Of a stretch of DNA of 43,697 nt, positions 16,566 to 24,961 are shown one piece after another (position 1 is the first letter of the stretch; each line of letters opens with the position of its first letter). The position numbers and the translations under genes were made by a program. The stretch comes from DATFXF01 sp035258565 (GTDB taxonomy: Bacteria; Acidobacteriota; Terriglobia; Acidiferrales; UBA7541): the NCBI GenBank assembly GCA_035258565.1, contig DATFXF010000065.1, positions 1-43,697 on the forward strand. Direction: 5' to 3'. The notes below the pieces were generated by a model. The model saw only the letters and a program-made list of their open reading frames with translations. It did not search any database and was not told the origin of the DNA.

Positions 16566-17693
16566 ATGCGTAGAACGGGGCGTGAGGTGCATCCATTGTC
16601 GAACTCAACCCCTTCGAGCAAACCGGCGGAAGATTTTGCACCTGGGATCGGCATCGCTGCAACCGCCACCGCCGTCCCGCCGTTTTCTGTATCGAGGGAG
16701 GATGTGAAGAGCTATTTCGGGAAGGTCTTCTCAATCGAACCAGCCCGCCTGGAAGCGATGATGGCCATTATTGACAACTCACAGGTGAAACGCCGTTACT
16801 GCATTCACCCCGTGGACCACATCATCCAGCCGCGCCCTCTCAGCCAGATCAGCCGCGAGTATCAGGAACACGCCCTTGTTCTCGGGCAGGAAGTGGCCTC
16901 CCGTTGCCTCGCCCGGGCCAGCATGCAGCCGGAAGAGATTGACCTCATCATCACCGTTTCCTGCACGGGAGTGATGATTCCCTCCCTCGATGCGCACCTC
17001 ATCAACGAAATGGGATTCCGGCGCAATGTCCGGCGCCTCCCCATCACCGAGCTGGGTTGTGCGGCGGGCGCGGCGGCGGTGGCCCGCGCCTGGGAGTTCG
17101 TCCGCGCCTATCCTGGAAGCAGCGTCTTGGTCGTCAGCGTCGAGCTCTCGAGTCTCACGTTTCAGCGCGAAAACTTCTCGCAGGCCAACTTCATCTCTTC
17201 GATTCTGTTCGGAGACGGCGCCGCCGCTGCCGTGGTCACCGGCCGCCCGGTCTGCGGCCCACAAATCCTCGATACGGATACTTATCTCTTTCCGGATTCG
17301 CTCGATGCGATGGGCTTTGATCTCAAGGAGAGCGGCTTCCATATCGTCCTCTCCAAGGACGTGCCGCAAATGATCCGGGAGAAGATCAAAAGCCTGGTGA
17401 CCAGGTTTCTCGACCGGCACGGGCTTCGCCGCGAGCAGATTTCGGCCTTCATCCTTCACCCCGGTGGACAGAAGCTGCTGTTGTTTATCGAAGAAGAGCT
17501 GGGCCTGAGCCGCGGCGACACCCAACTCTCCTGGGACACCCTGTCCGAATACGGGAATCTTTCAAGTGCCTCGGTCATCTTTGTCTTGCACGAGTGGTTG
17601 ACCAAGCGCCGCATCGAAGCCGGCGCATACGGATTGCTCGCTGCCTTCGGGCCGGGGTTCAGTTCGGAGATGCTTTTACTGCGATGGGCATGA
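16566..17693 (+). CDS. Type III polyketide synthase (chalcone/stilbene synthase family)
   Basis: Homodimeric enzyme that condenses an acyl-CoA starter with malonyl-CoA units to make alkylpyrones, alkylresorcinols or similar; 375 aa from the ATG at 16566. The catalytic triad is complete: Cys165 (ITELGCAAGAAAVARA), His298 (FILHPGGQK) and Asn331 (YGNLSSASV). Other family blocks are VSCTGVMIPSLDAHLINEMG, SILFGDGAAAAVV and GLLAAFGPGFSSEMLLL. Start choice is uncertain: GTG codons at 16506 and 16521 and an ATG at 16566 are all in frame and none has a good ribosome binding site, so translation may be coupled to yceI. It is followed by a methyltransferase and an FAD oxidoreductase, as in the Streptomyces srsABC phenolic-lipid operon and (first two) Bacillus bpsAB. 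Confidence 0.92.
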   Translation: MRRTGREVHPLSNSTPSSKPAEDFAPGIGIAATATAVPPFSVSREDVKSYFGKVFSIEPARLEAMMAIIDNSQVKRRYCIHPVDHIIQPRPLSQISREYQEHALVLGQEVASRCLARASMQPEEIDLIITVSCTGVMIPSLDAHLINEMGFRRNVRRLPITELGCAAGAAAVARAWEFVRAYPGSSVLVVSVELSSLTFQRENFSQANFISSILFGDGAAAAVVTGRPVCGPQILDTDTYLFPDSLDAMGFDLKESGFHIVLSKDVPQMIREKIKSLVTRFLDRHGLRREQISAFILHPGGQKLLLFIEEELGLSRGDTQLSWDTLSEYGNLSSASVIFVLHEWLTKRRIEAGAYGLLAAFGPGFSSEMLLLRWA

Positions 17694-18256
17694 GTGTAAG
17701 GGCCTATCTCTTATTGCTTGCTGCCGTGGGTCTGGGCCGCATGCTTGAGTTACGCCTCTCCGCACGCAATCAGCGCCGGCTCTCCGCGCAGGGCGTGGCC
17801 AAAGTGCCCGAACCGCACTTTCGCTGGATGGTCCTGTTGCATCTTGGCGTGCTGGTCTCCGCGGCCTTGGAGGTCGTGGTGCTCCATCGTCCGTTCATTC
17901 CCGGGCTGGCATGGGCGATGACCGCTCTGTTCGTCTTGGCGAACGCCTTGCGTTGGTGGACGATCCACACGCTGTCCGAACATTGGAACATTCAGGTCAT
18001 GGCTTCGGCTCACCTCGGAATCGTGACTCGCGGCCCGTACCGTTGGATTCGCCATCCCAACTATCTCGCCGTGTTCATTGAACTCCTTGCGCTTCCTCTC
18101 ATCCACACCGCCTGGCTGACGGCATTTCTGGGCGGCATCGCGCACGTTGGGGCTCTCCGCAGGCGTCTGGCGGTCGAAGAAACGATGCTGCTGGCCAACC
18201 CGGTTTACCGAACAGCGATGGGCCCCAAGCCTCGCTTTCTGCCCCAGCTATTTTGA
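17684..18256 (+). CDS. ICMT-like membrane methyltransferase
   Basis: 190 aa integral membrane methyltransferase of the isoprenylcysteine carboxyl methyltransferase family. It has about five hydrophobic segments (YLLLLAAVGLGRMLELRLSA; WMVLLHLGVLVSAALEVVV; LAWAMTALFVLANALRWW) and the SAM-binding signature HLGIVTRGPYRWIRHPNYLA with the downstream helix and EETMLLANPVYR. In Bacillus, BpsB of this family O-methylates alkylpyrones made by the type III synthase BpsA. The ATG at 17684 overlaps the end of the polyketide synthase gene by 10 nt; another ATG at 17690 forms an ATGA overlap. The neighbour points to O-methylation of the polyketide head group. Confidence 0.87.
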   Translation: MGMSVRAYLLLLAAVGLGRMLELRLSARNQRRLSAQGVAKVPEPHFRWMVLLHLGVLVSAALEVVVLHRPFIPGLAWAMTALFVLANALRWWTIHTLSEHWNIQVMASAHLGIVTRGPYRWIRHPNYLAVFIELLALPLIHTAWLTAFLGGIAHVGALRRRLAVEETMLLANPVYRTAMGPKPRFLPQLF

Positions 18257-18306
18257 GGCGGCTTAGGCCCATCCCCCACAGGGGACGGCTCAAGGGGAGC
18301 TCCGAA

Positions 18307-19464
18307 ATGGCTGATGTCCTGATTGCCGGCGGGGGGATCGCCGGGTCCGCGCTCGCGATTATGCTTGGGCGCCAGGGGTTCAGTGTCGAACTCTTCGAGC
18401 GCGACCATTTTCCGAAGGAAAAGGCGTGCGGCGAAGGACTGATGCCCGCGGGAGTGGCCGTGCTCGAAAGGTTGGGACTAACTGAGGCTGTCGGCGGCAC
18501 ACCATTCCATGGCGTGCGCTACCACTTTGGTAACCGGACCGCTGAGGGCCGTTTCCCAAAAGCCGCCGCTTTGCCGGTGGTCGGCCGTGGACAACGTCGC
18601 AGACATATGGACGCCGTCCTTTTTCAAACGGCAGCCGCAACGCCAGGGGTCAAGGCTTACACCGACACGCGCGTGGATGCCCCCCTCTCGAGGGACGGCC
18701 GCGTCGTCGGGCTCCAGGTGGAAGGCGAGCCTCGAAGGGCCGCGCTGGTCGTCGCCGCCGACGGGATGCACTCGCCGATTCGTCACGAGCTCGGCCTCGA
18801 TCAGCCCCCGCGCCGGAGACGATTCGGCGTCCGGGCGCACTTCCGCCTGGCCCCAGGGCGTGAGCAGCCACCCTGGGTGGAGATCTTTGTTTCACCGGGC
18901 CATGAGCTCTACGTCACACCGCTGCCCGAGGGAGAGATTCTGGTTGCGGCACTCGTGGACTGCGCGGCCTTGGGACAGCCGGTTGCGCGAGCGTTCGAGC
19001 GCTGGTGGCGCGCGGAACCGGTGCTGGCTGCGCGGCTGGAGGGTGCGGAGCAAGTCAGCGCCTTGATGGGCACGTCACCGCTCGCCGGACGCGCACGGGC
19101 GGGGGTCGCACCCGGAGTTGTCTTGCTTGGCGATGCGGCGGGTTTTCTCGATCCGATCACCGGCGGGGGTATGGCTCAAGCGCTCCTGACCGCCGAGCTT
19201 TTGGCGAGGTATGTGTCTGAAGGATTGGACACGGCCGATCGCTGGATTTGGGCCTTTGAGCGCGATCGCAGGGCGCTACTTCGGGATTACGAACGATTGA
19301 CCCAAATCATGCTGTGGCTTGCTAACCACCCGCAACTCGCGGAAGGAGTGCTGTCGGTTCTGCGCATCGCGCCCTTTGTTTTCTCGCACTTGATTGGAGT
19401 GGCGGGCGGCATCAGAAAGCTGTTGGCCCTAGAACGGTATCCTTCCGGAAAAGGACCAACCTAA
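18307..19464 (+). CDS. FAD-dependent oxidoreductase (geranylgeranyl reductase/hydroxylase-like)
   Basis: 385 aa flavoprotein monooxygenase or reductase. It shows the N-terminal dinucleotide fold DVLIAGGGIAGSALAIML, the family block FPKEKACGEGLMPAGVAVLE, the DG-like motif LVVAADGMHSPIRHELGL, and the FAD-ribityl GD motif VLLGDAAGFLDPITGGGMAQ. The ATG at 18307 follows AAGGGGAG. It is last in the polyketide operon; in the srs system the third gene is a flavoprotein that hydroxylates the resorcinol ring towards a quinone, and the same job is a reasonable inference. A halogenase is less likely since the lysine-containing WxWxIP motif is not visible. Confidence 0.87.
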   Translation: MADVLIAGGGIAGSALAIMLGRQGFSVELFERDHFPKEKACGEGLMPAGVAVLERLGLTEAVGGTPFHGVRYHFGNRTAEGRFPKAAALPVVGRGQRRRHMDAVLFQTAAATPGVKAYTDTRVDAPLSRDGRVVGLQVEGEPRRAALVVAADGMHSPIRHELGLDQPPRRRRFGVRAHFRLAPGREQPPWVEIFVSPGHELYVTPLPEGEILVAALVDCAALGQPVARAFERWWRAEPVLAARLEGAEQVSALMGTSPLAGRARAGVAPGVVLLGDAAGFLDPITGGGMAQALLTAELLARYVSEGLDTADRWIWAFERDRRALLRDYERLTQIMLWLANHPQLAEGVLSVLRIAPFVFSHLIGVAGGIRKLLALERYPSGKGPT

Positions 19465-19563
19465 GCGAGACAGGCCAGCGGGATCCTCGTCGAACCTAGC
19501 AGCGGCAACCAAGACCGTACACGTTCGGGCAGCCAATTCCCATCGTTACCTGCACCCTAATCG

Positions 19564-20187
19564 TCACCCAGAGGATTTCGTCGTCCGCAGGCACATCCAC
19601 ACCAGCCACGCGAGCGTCGCCAGCATCCCGATCCAGGCGAGGGTCCGCGTGGGGCCCCCAATGACGCGATCCTGGGCCAGCACGCCCCATCGGCCAAAGA
19701 GAATCTCCCAGTCCTGCTCGCCCGAACCAACCAGTGGCAGCGCGAGGGTGCGCGCGTCGGCCATATAGGTACCAACATAAAGGAAATTTTCGAAGACCAG
19801 AAGGACGCGAAGGCCATTCCCGGTGTATCGCGCTTCGGAGATGAAGTATGCCGTGACGCCCGCGGGCACGATCAGTTCGCCCAGCGTCCCACCAAGGATA
19901 CCGATGGTGTAGCCGAACCAGCCCAAAAAGAAGTGCCCGGCTTCGTGAAAAATCAGGTTCACGTAGTCGAGCAGCAGGAAGCCGGTCCGATTGGTCGCCG
20001 CGTGCCACAGGAAGAGCGCGCAACCCAGCAGTCAGCCGCCTAGTGCCGCTCGCGAGATCCCGCGCCAGTCCTCTTGAGGACGCTCCCAGGAAAGCCCCTC
20101 GAGCGATTCTAGCAAGGCGCTCTCGAGGGATGGTTCGAGAGGGAGAAAGAAGTTTCCGAGGGACAAAAGCGCCCGAGCGAGGTTCAG
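19564..20187 (-). pseudogene. HExxH membrane protein (M50-like), interrupted by in-frame TGA
   Basis: A membrane protein with a putative zinc-protease motif (NLIFHEAGHFFLGWFGYTIG) and conserved-looking segments GILGGTLGELIVPAGVTAYF, FENFLYVGTYMADARTLALP and GSGEQDWEILFGRWGVLAQD. The reading frame is open from the end of the preceding gene (possible CTG or TTG start at 20187 or 20166; SLGNFFLPLEPSLESALLES) to its stop at 19564, except for one TGA at 20034-20032 inside the first membrane helix (AALGG*LLGCALFLWHAA). Frame is the same on both sides, so this is a nonsense codon, most simply TGG to TGA, and not an indel. Starting instead at the GTG at 19962 would lose the first helix. Intact length would be about 207 aa. 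Last gene of the minus-strand operon. Confidence 0.7.
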
Positions 20188-22481
20188 TCGGCAGGTGTGG
20201 CGATCTGGACGAGCTTTGGCGAGGCCACCGGGCCGAACCTGAGCACGTCCATCGGGCAAACACTGACACAGATGCCGCAGCCAATGCACGATGATGTGCC
20301 GTTATCGAGCGGTTGCTGCTTCAGGGCGTAGCCCATCACGTCGATCCCCACCTGGCAATTGCGCGTGCACTCGCTGCAGGCGATGCACTTGTCGTTGGCG
20401 AAGATCCGGAAGCGGCTGACGCCCAGCTTCGTGTAGGCCTCGCTGAACAGGTGCATCAGCTTGGCCAGCGGGCACCAATAGCGGCACCACACCTTTCCGC
20501 CCAAGAAGGGATAGAGGGTAACGGGCAAGATCCCCACCAGCCAAATATCGGCGATGAGGTGATAGGCGTCGAGCCCTGCGGTGGCCGGGTGGCTCAACAC
20601 CCGCACGCTGTCACGCAGCAGCATGGCCACCGTCACCACCGAAGCAAAGATCAGCACCGCCAGGTTCATCCATTCCCAGCGAATACTCGCACGCCCCTTG
20701 GGGGCCAGGTGCCGCCAGCGGTCACCAAAGGTTTCTGCCAAGCCGCCGCAGCCGCAAATCCAGGAGCAGTAGCGTTTGCCGTGAAAGAGCGCGAAGATGG
20801 GGATGATGATAAAGCTCAGCAGTACGCCCCAGATCAACCAGATCTTGTGCGGGTTGTAAAAGAACGTGTAGAAGAACAATGGCCAAGCATAAATGATCCC
20901 GTAGCTTCGCCAGGCTTGCCCCGCAAACGCGGGGTCGTGCGCCAGCCGTTCCCCCACCCACTGGTACTTAATGGCCCACTCAAAAAGGAACTCGGGAATC
21001 AGGAAAAAGAAAATCCACTGGAAACTGATCAGGCTGATGTAGCGCCAGATCTGGAATTTGTCCTTGCGGTCAATGCCCCAGCGCTTCAGCGCCGGGATGC
21101 CGAACACGGTCATCAGCGTGGTGTAGAGCACGGTGTACCAGAACGTGGCCGGGCGGCCGAAGAAGGAAAATAGCTCGAAGCCCCAGCCACGATACGGCCA
21201 GAACTCCGCACCCGCGCCGGGAGATTTCACTCCGTACACCGTGTACCAGACAAGGAACGAAAGTCCCAACCAGGCGTAGCGATCGCCGCGGACGCCCAGC
21301 GTCACAAGCGCGCCCACGGCACCGGCGGCGAGGAACGCCCCAATGGCCCGCGACAGGCCGGCGAACGGAAAGCCTGCCACGCCACTCGGCTGGCCGCCGA
21401 GGAACCACAGCCCTACGAGCATCGCGAGGGCGAGTCCTGCTGCGCGCCACAGGTTGCCCGCCCACTCGTTCTCCATGCGGATCCCGAGGGACTTGAGGAA
21501 CTGAACAGGCAGCTCCGCGCCAATCAACACGAAGGCGTGATCGCACGGCACCACCCTCCTTTCTTTCCGGCCGCCAACCTCAATTTCGAGCAAGGCTTCC
21601 TTCTCACGGAACTCCGCGACATTCGACTTCAGTATGACCTCGATGCGCCTTTGCTCCACGGCTTCCTTGAGTTTGCGCTCGTTGTCCTTGAAGAGCCGAC
21701 TGAACTCACTACCGCGATAGGAAAGTCGCACGCGGTTCTGATCGGCGAGCACCAGCGCCGCCTCGACCGCGCTATTTCCACCGCCCACGACGAGCAGGTC
21801 TTCGTCCCGATAGTGACGGGGGCTGTAGAGGCGGTGATAGACGTTTTCGCGGGCTTCACCGGGGACATTCAGCTTGCGTGGATTGCCACGCTGGCCGGTG
21901 GCCAGCACGATGCGCCGCGCGCGATACTCGCTCTTCTCGCTGACCACGCGGAAAACGCCGTCGCGTTGCCGCTCAAGTCCCTTTAGACCTTCCTCGATGC
22001 GGACATGGAGTCGATTCTCTTCGACAATCTGATGCCAGCGCCGGATCAGGTCTTCCTTGCGCGCGCCATCGAGCCAAAGCTTGCCTTTCGGCGGAGAGGA
22101 ATCCGGCTCGGCGTAAACCCACTTGCCTTCCGGAAAGTCCTCAATCGTGTTCGCGAGCTTGCTTTTTTCAAGGACCAGCGTGCGCAGGCCACGCTCTTCG
22201 GCCGCCAGCGCCGCGTTCAGTCCCGCTGCGCCTGCCCCTACGACGATCAGGTCATAAACGTCGGGATTCTCGGAACGGGCATCCGTCTTTGCGGCAATGT
22301 GTTCGATCACCTCGACGCCCTGGGCCATGGCCAGCTTGATCACTGGCGCTCCGGCCAAATCTCCGATAACGTACAAGCCGGGGATATTACTTTCCCTGTT
22401 GGCGCGGAGTGCAGGCCGCCGCGTGGGCATGTCGCCGCTCGCCAGGATGGTCTCGATTTTGTCCTTTAATTTTCGCAGCAT
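20184..22481 (-). CDS. Flavin-NAD(P) oxidoreductase fused to membrane polyferredoxin
   Basis: 765 aa fusion. Residues 1-70 contain a block that normally ends a thioredoxin-reductase-like fold (PGLYVIGDLAGAPVIKLAMA). Residues 76-330 hold the FAD site (LIVVGAGAAGLNAALAAEER, 82-87 GAGAAG) and the NAD(P) site (LLVVGGGNSAVEAALVLA). From about 341 there are multiple membrane helices of NapH/NosR/CcoG type with two cysteine motifs (RYCSWICGCGG; VWCRYWCPLAKL). The C terminus has two 4Fe-4S motifs (CIACSECTRNC ... CP-like, and CIGCGICVSVCPMDVL). No redox-active CxxC is seen in the flavin half. It probably passes NAD(P)H electrons through Fe-S clusters across or along the membrane. The stop overlaps the frame of the next gene; the zinc-ribbon gene lies 7 nt upstream. 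Confidence 0.87.
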   Translation of the reverse strand: MLRKLKDKIETILASGDMPTRRPALRANRESNIPGLYVIGDLAGAPVIKLAMAQGVEVIEHIAAKTDARSENPDVYDLIVVGAGAAGLNAALAAEERGLRTLVLEKSKLANTIEDFPEGKWVYAEPDSSPPKGKLWLDGARKEDLIRRWHQIVEENRLHVRIEEGLKGLERQRDGVFRVVSEKSEYRARRIVLATGQRGNPRKLNVPGEARENVYHRLYSPRHYRDEDLLVVGGGNSAVEAALVLADQNRVRLSYRGSEFSRLFKDNERKLKEAVEQRRIEVILKSNVAEFREKEALLEIEVGGRKERRVVPCDHAFVLIGAELPVQFLKSLGIRMENEWAGNLWRAAGLALAMLVGLWFLGGQPSGVAGFPFAGLSRAIGAFLAAGAVGALVTLGVRGDRYAWLGLSFLVWYTVYGVKSPGAGAEFWPYRGWGFELFSFFGRPATFWYTVLYTTLMTVFGIPALKRWGIDRKDKFQIWRYISLISFQWIFFFLIPEFLFEWAIKYQWVGERLAHDPAFAGQAWRSYGIIYAWPLFFYTFFYNPHKIWLIWGVLLSFIIIPIFALFHGKRYCSWICGCGGLAETFGDRWRHLAPKGRASIRWEWMNLAVLIFASVVTVAMLLRDSVRVLSHPATAGLDAYHLIADIWLVGILPVTLYPFLGGKVWCRYWCPLAKLMHLFSEAYTKLGVSRFRIFANDKCIACSECTRNCQVGIDVMGYALKQQPLDNGTSSCIGCGICVSVCPMDVLRFGPVASPKLVQIATPAD

Positions 22482-22488
22482 GCGAAAC

Positions 22489-23262
22489 TCAGGCAGGCCG
22501 CAGGCCAGCCCGCGTCACCTCGGAAGCGACCGTCGGCTCGAGCTTCCTGCCACACCCCATGCACCGGCTTGCAGAAGGATGGTTCAGCGAGCCGCACCCC
22601 GGACATGGCTGCGGCGTATAGGTTACAGGGATCTTGTGTAATCCACCCGGAACGCCAGCCGGCGCCAAGACGGTGCGCTTGCCGAAGCTGAGCAGCACCA
22701 GATAGCCGAACAAATTCAACAGCAGACCAGCAAAAAACCAGACGAGCGGGCGGTGACCCGCGTCGAATGCGCGATGGGCCGAGAGCGCACCGAAGATAAG
22801 CCCAATCAAGACATACAGCCCAATGAGAAACCAAACCTTCTCGAGCGGGGGCTGATCCTGTTCGGCGCCGAGAAAGGCCCCGCGCGGCTCGAGCTGCGCC
22901 ACAAGCTGCTTCAACTGTGCGCTCAGATCAGAACGCACCTCATCGACGTGGAGGGGCACCCGCTGGCCGTTCACCTGGTACACAACATCGTCGCTCGAAA
23001 TCGCGCGCCCGCAGACCAGGCAAATTTCGCCAGCTTTGGCGGGCACTCGCTTGGCAACCGTCTTACCATTCAGGACCACCTGGCTCGGTGGTTGGGGAGC
23101 GCTGTTCTCCTCCCGCGCCGGCGTGGTGCCAGATTGGGCCGACCGAGGCGCTGACTGCCCACCCATGAAGGCAGCCAAGCATGCGAGCGCAAGGCTCGCA
23201 CAGGCAACCATCTGGCAAGCCCCGCGCAGCGCGAGCCGTCTCCATGCACTTTCGAGGCTCAT
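22489..23262 (-). CDS. Membrane protein with two zinc-ribbon-like cysteine clusters
   Basis: 257 aa, no family I can name. An N-terminal signal or anchor (MVACASLALACLAAFMGG) is followed by a likely extracytoplasmic segment with a CxxC motif (GEICLVCGRAISSDDVVYQV) resembling degenerate YHS/TRASH-type metal ribbons, then two membrane helices (VWFLIGLYVLIGLIFGAL; VWFFAGLLLNLFGYLVLLSF) and a C-terminal zinc ribbon (PCPGCGSLNHPSASRCMGCG). The ATG at 23262 is chosen because it directly precedes the hydrophobic segment; the frame extends upstream into the MOSC gene. It is sandwiched between the MOSC gene and the polyferredoxin fusion, so a role in metal or redox handling is possible but unproven. 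Confidence 0.75.
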   Translation of the reverse strand: MSLESAWRRLALRGACQMVACASLALACLAAFMGGQSAPRSAQSGTTPAREENSAPQPPSQVVLNGKTVAKRVPAKAGEICLVCGRAISSDDVVYQVNGQRVPLHVDEVRSDLSAQLKQLVAQLEPRGAFLGAEQDQPPLEKVWFLIGLYVLIGLIFGALSAHRAFDAGHRPLVWFFAGLLLNLFGYLVLLSFGKRTVLAPAGVPGGLHKIPVTYTPQPCPGCGSLNHPSASRCMGCGRKLEPTVASEVTRAGLRPA

Positions 23263-23284
23263 GGGAGGAAAGGCTTCTGCTCCG

Positions 23285-23956
23285 TCAGGGGAGCCGAAGC
23301 TGGGCGTTCTCGAGTCGAGTCCGGAAATAATTGCGCCAGCTCTCGGGAAGCGCCGGCACCTCGGTGGCGCGACGCACCGTTTCCAAGTCCGCACGATTAT
23401 ATCTCTTCGTGATGTACAGGCGCGTAATTTCAGGAACGGGGACCTGTCTTTCGTCTCTGGCCGTCACCTCGATCGAGTCCCCTGGCCCGACCTCGCCCTC
23501 GCGCAGCACTGCACCATAGAACCCGGTTCGGCCGCTTTCGAGAAATCGCTTCACCATGTCGTCGGATTGGAACTTCACGCCCTTGTAACAAGGCAGGCGT
23601 GGCTGCGTGGCCACAATCTCGGCGCCGCCAACGCGAATCCGGTCGCCAATCGAGACGCCCGTCTCCCAGAGGCCGTCGGTTGTGAAATTCTCGCCGAACA
23701 TGCCAAATGGCAGATCCATCGCGGGCAGTTCGCCCCGCCAATATTCGTAATGCTCCACCGGATAGAGGTAGACGGCTTTATCCGGCCCGCCGTGCACGGT
23801 AAGATCGGCTTGCCGGTCCCCATCCAGGTTCAACCTGCGCAGCATTACGCGACCCGAGAGCGGTTCTTTGAGAATACCGGTCCTGACGGTTCTGCCCTTC
23901 CAGATGACTTCACGGGGAAGACCCACACTGACCGAAACGAGTTTCACCTGATGCAA
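23285..23956 (-). CDS. MOSC-domain protein (YiiM-like)
   Basis: 223 aa. MOSC domains bind sulfur-carrying ligands or molybdenum cofactor; YiiM-type proteins reduce N-hydroxylated compounds. Visible blocks are LNLDGDRQADLTVHGGPDKA, VYLYPVEHYEYWRGEL, FGMFGENFTTDGL and the conserved cysteine region VATQPRLPCYKGVKFQSDDM, followed by GRTGFYGAVLREGEVGPGD. The cysteine expected to coordinate Mo is present. The C-terminal helix (ESWRNYFRTRLENAQ) is typical. It sits 15 nt after glk in the same operon. Confidence 0.9.
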   Translation of the reverse strand: MHQVKLVSVSVGLPREVIWKGRTVRTGILKEPLSGRVMLRRLNLDGDRQADLTVHGGPDKAVYLYPVEHYEYWRGELPAMDLPFGMFGENFTTDGLWETGVSIGDRIRVGGAEIVATQPRLPCYKGVKFQSDDMVKRFLESGRTGFYGAVLREGEVGPGDSIEVTARDERQVPVPEITRLYITKRYNRADLETVRRATEVPALPESWRNYFRTRLENAQLRLP

Positions 23957-23971
23957 ACCTGTCTTCGAGTC

Positions 23972-24961
23972 CTACGCGCCAGGAGTTGAAGCTGCCTGCG
24001 CAGCCGCTCCCCAAAGGGGGGCCTCTTCATTCAACACTACATAGATGGGTATCTGGCTCAAGAGGATTCCGAATTTCTCTTTCTCACAGAAGGCGCGCAC
24101 GAAGGTGCCATCCTTCATCTTTGGCAGAATCTTCACTGCAATACCGCCGGCCACATAGACGCCGCCACGAGCGAGCGTTTTTAGCGCCAGGTTGCCAGCC
24201 TCCGCCCCGTAGAGCGCCGTCCAGATGTCGAGCGTGCTGACGCAGACCGGGCAGGATCCTTCCAAGGCGCGGCGCGTGATCTCCGGAGCGGGATCGGCGT
24301 CGGGCACATCGAAACCGGGATGTCTGGCGGCTGGATCAAGAAACTCATGGATCGCTGGGAAGCCGCGGCCGGAAAGAACAATTTCCCAGCTCACGTATTC
24401 TTCCCGCTTCTTCAAGAACCGCAAAAGCTCAATCTCCTGCTCCGTCCGCGGAGCAAGATCCGTGTGGCCGCCTTCGGTCGCGGCGACCACGTGACGCGAG
24501 CCATCCCAGAATAGGATGGCCTCGCCCAGACCGGTTCCCGCGGCGATCAGTGCTCGATTAGCCCGGGGTTCGGGCTTTCCGTCGTTCAATCCGCAGAGCT
24601 CGGAAGCAGAGAGGTGCGCGATACTGTAACCGGTGGCCTCAAGGTCGTTCAGCAAAACCACGCGCTTGATTCCCAGCAGCCGCGCGAGCGACAGACCATC
24701 CACCACCCAGGGCAGGTTCGTGGCGTGGACCTGGTTGTCGATCACAGGCCCAGCTACGCCAAAGCCTGCCGCGGTGATCTTGTCCGATCTGGTTCCGCTG
24801 CCGATGCCGACCTCCCGAACAAACTCGCTCACGAGGTCTCCCAGCTGGGTGTAGTCCTTGCTGGCGAAGCGACGGTAGGCCACGCGGCGGAGCGAACCCG
24901 GCTTGCCTTCGAACAAGGCAAGATTGCATTTCGTCCCACCGATATCGCCCGCTAGGATCAT
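23972..24961 (-). CDS. glk: Glucokinase
   Basis: Phosphorylates glucose to glucose 6-phosphate with ATP; 329 aa, Glk (not ROK) family. The N-terminal phosphate motif LAGDIGGTKCNLALFEG, the sugar-binding block AGFGVAGPVIDNQVHATNLP, LLNDLEATGYSIAHL, ALIAAGTGLGEAILFWDG and the histidine-containing TEGGHTDLAPRTEQE are all present, and VYVAGGIAVKILPKM closes the adenosine site. Its ATG overlaps the pgl stop as ATGA, so the two are translationally coupled. Confidence 0.93.
   Translation of the reverse strand: MILAGDIGGTKCNLALFEGKPGSLRRVAYRRFASKDYTQLGDLVSEFVREVGIGSGTRSDKITAAGFGVAGPVIDNQVHATNLPWVVDGLSLARLLGIKRVVLLNDLEATGYSIAHLSASELCGLNDGKPEPRANRALIAAGTGLGEAILFWDGSRHVVAATEGGHTDLAPRTEQEIELLRFLKKREEYVSWEIVLSGRGFPAIHEFLDPAARHPGFDVPDADPAPEITRRALEGSCPVCVSTLDIWTALYGAEAGNLALKTLARGGVYVAGGIAVKILPKMKDGTFVRAFCEKEKFGILLSQIPIYVVLNEEAPLWGAAAQAASTPGA

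Noticed and set aside
20004..20034. SECIS-like stem after the TGA in the M50-like gene
   Set aside because: The stem needs a bulge, the loop is 14 nt and starts with UC, and the codon lies in a membrane helix. A Trp-to-stop change is simpler.
19496..20284. 263-codon minus-strand open frame over the M50-like gene
   Set aside because: Its product is arginine-rich and low in hydrophobic segments, with no motif, whereas the overlapping frame gives HEAGH and clear membrane helices. It is a shadow that appears long because the true frame has a TGA.
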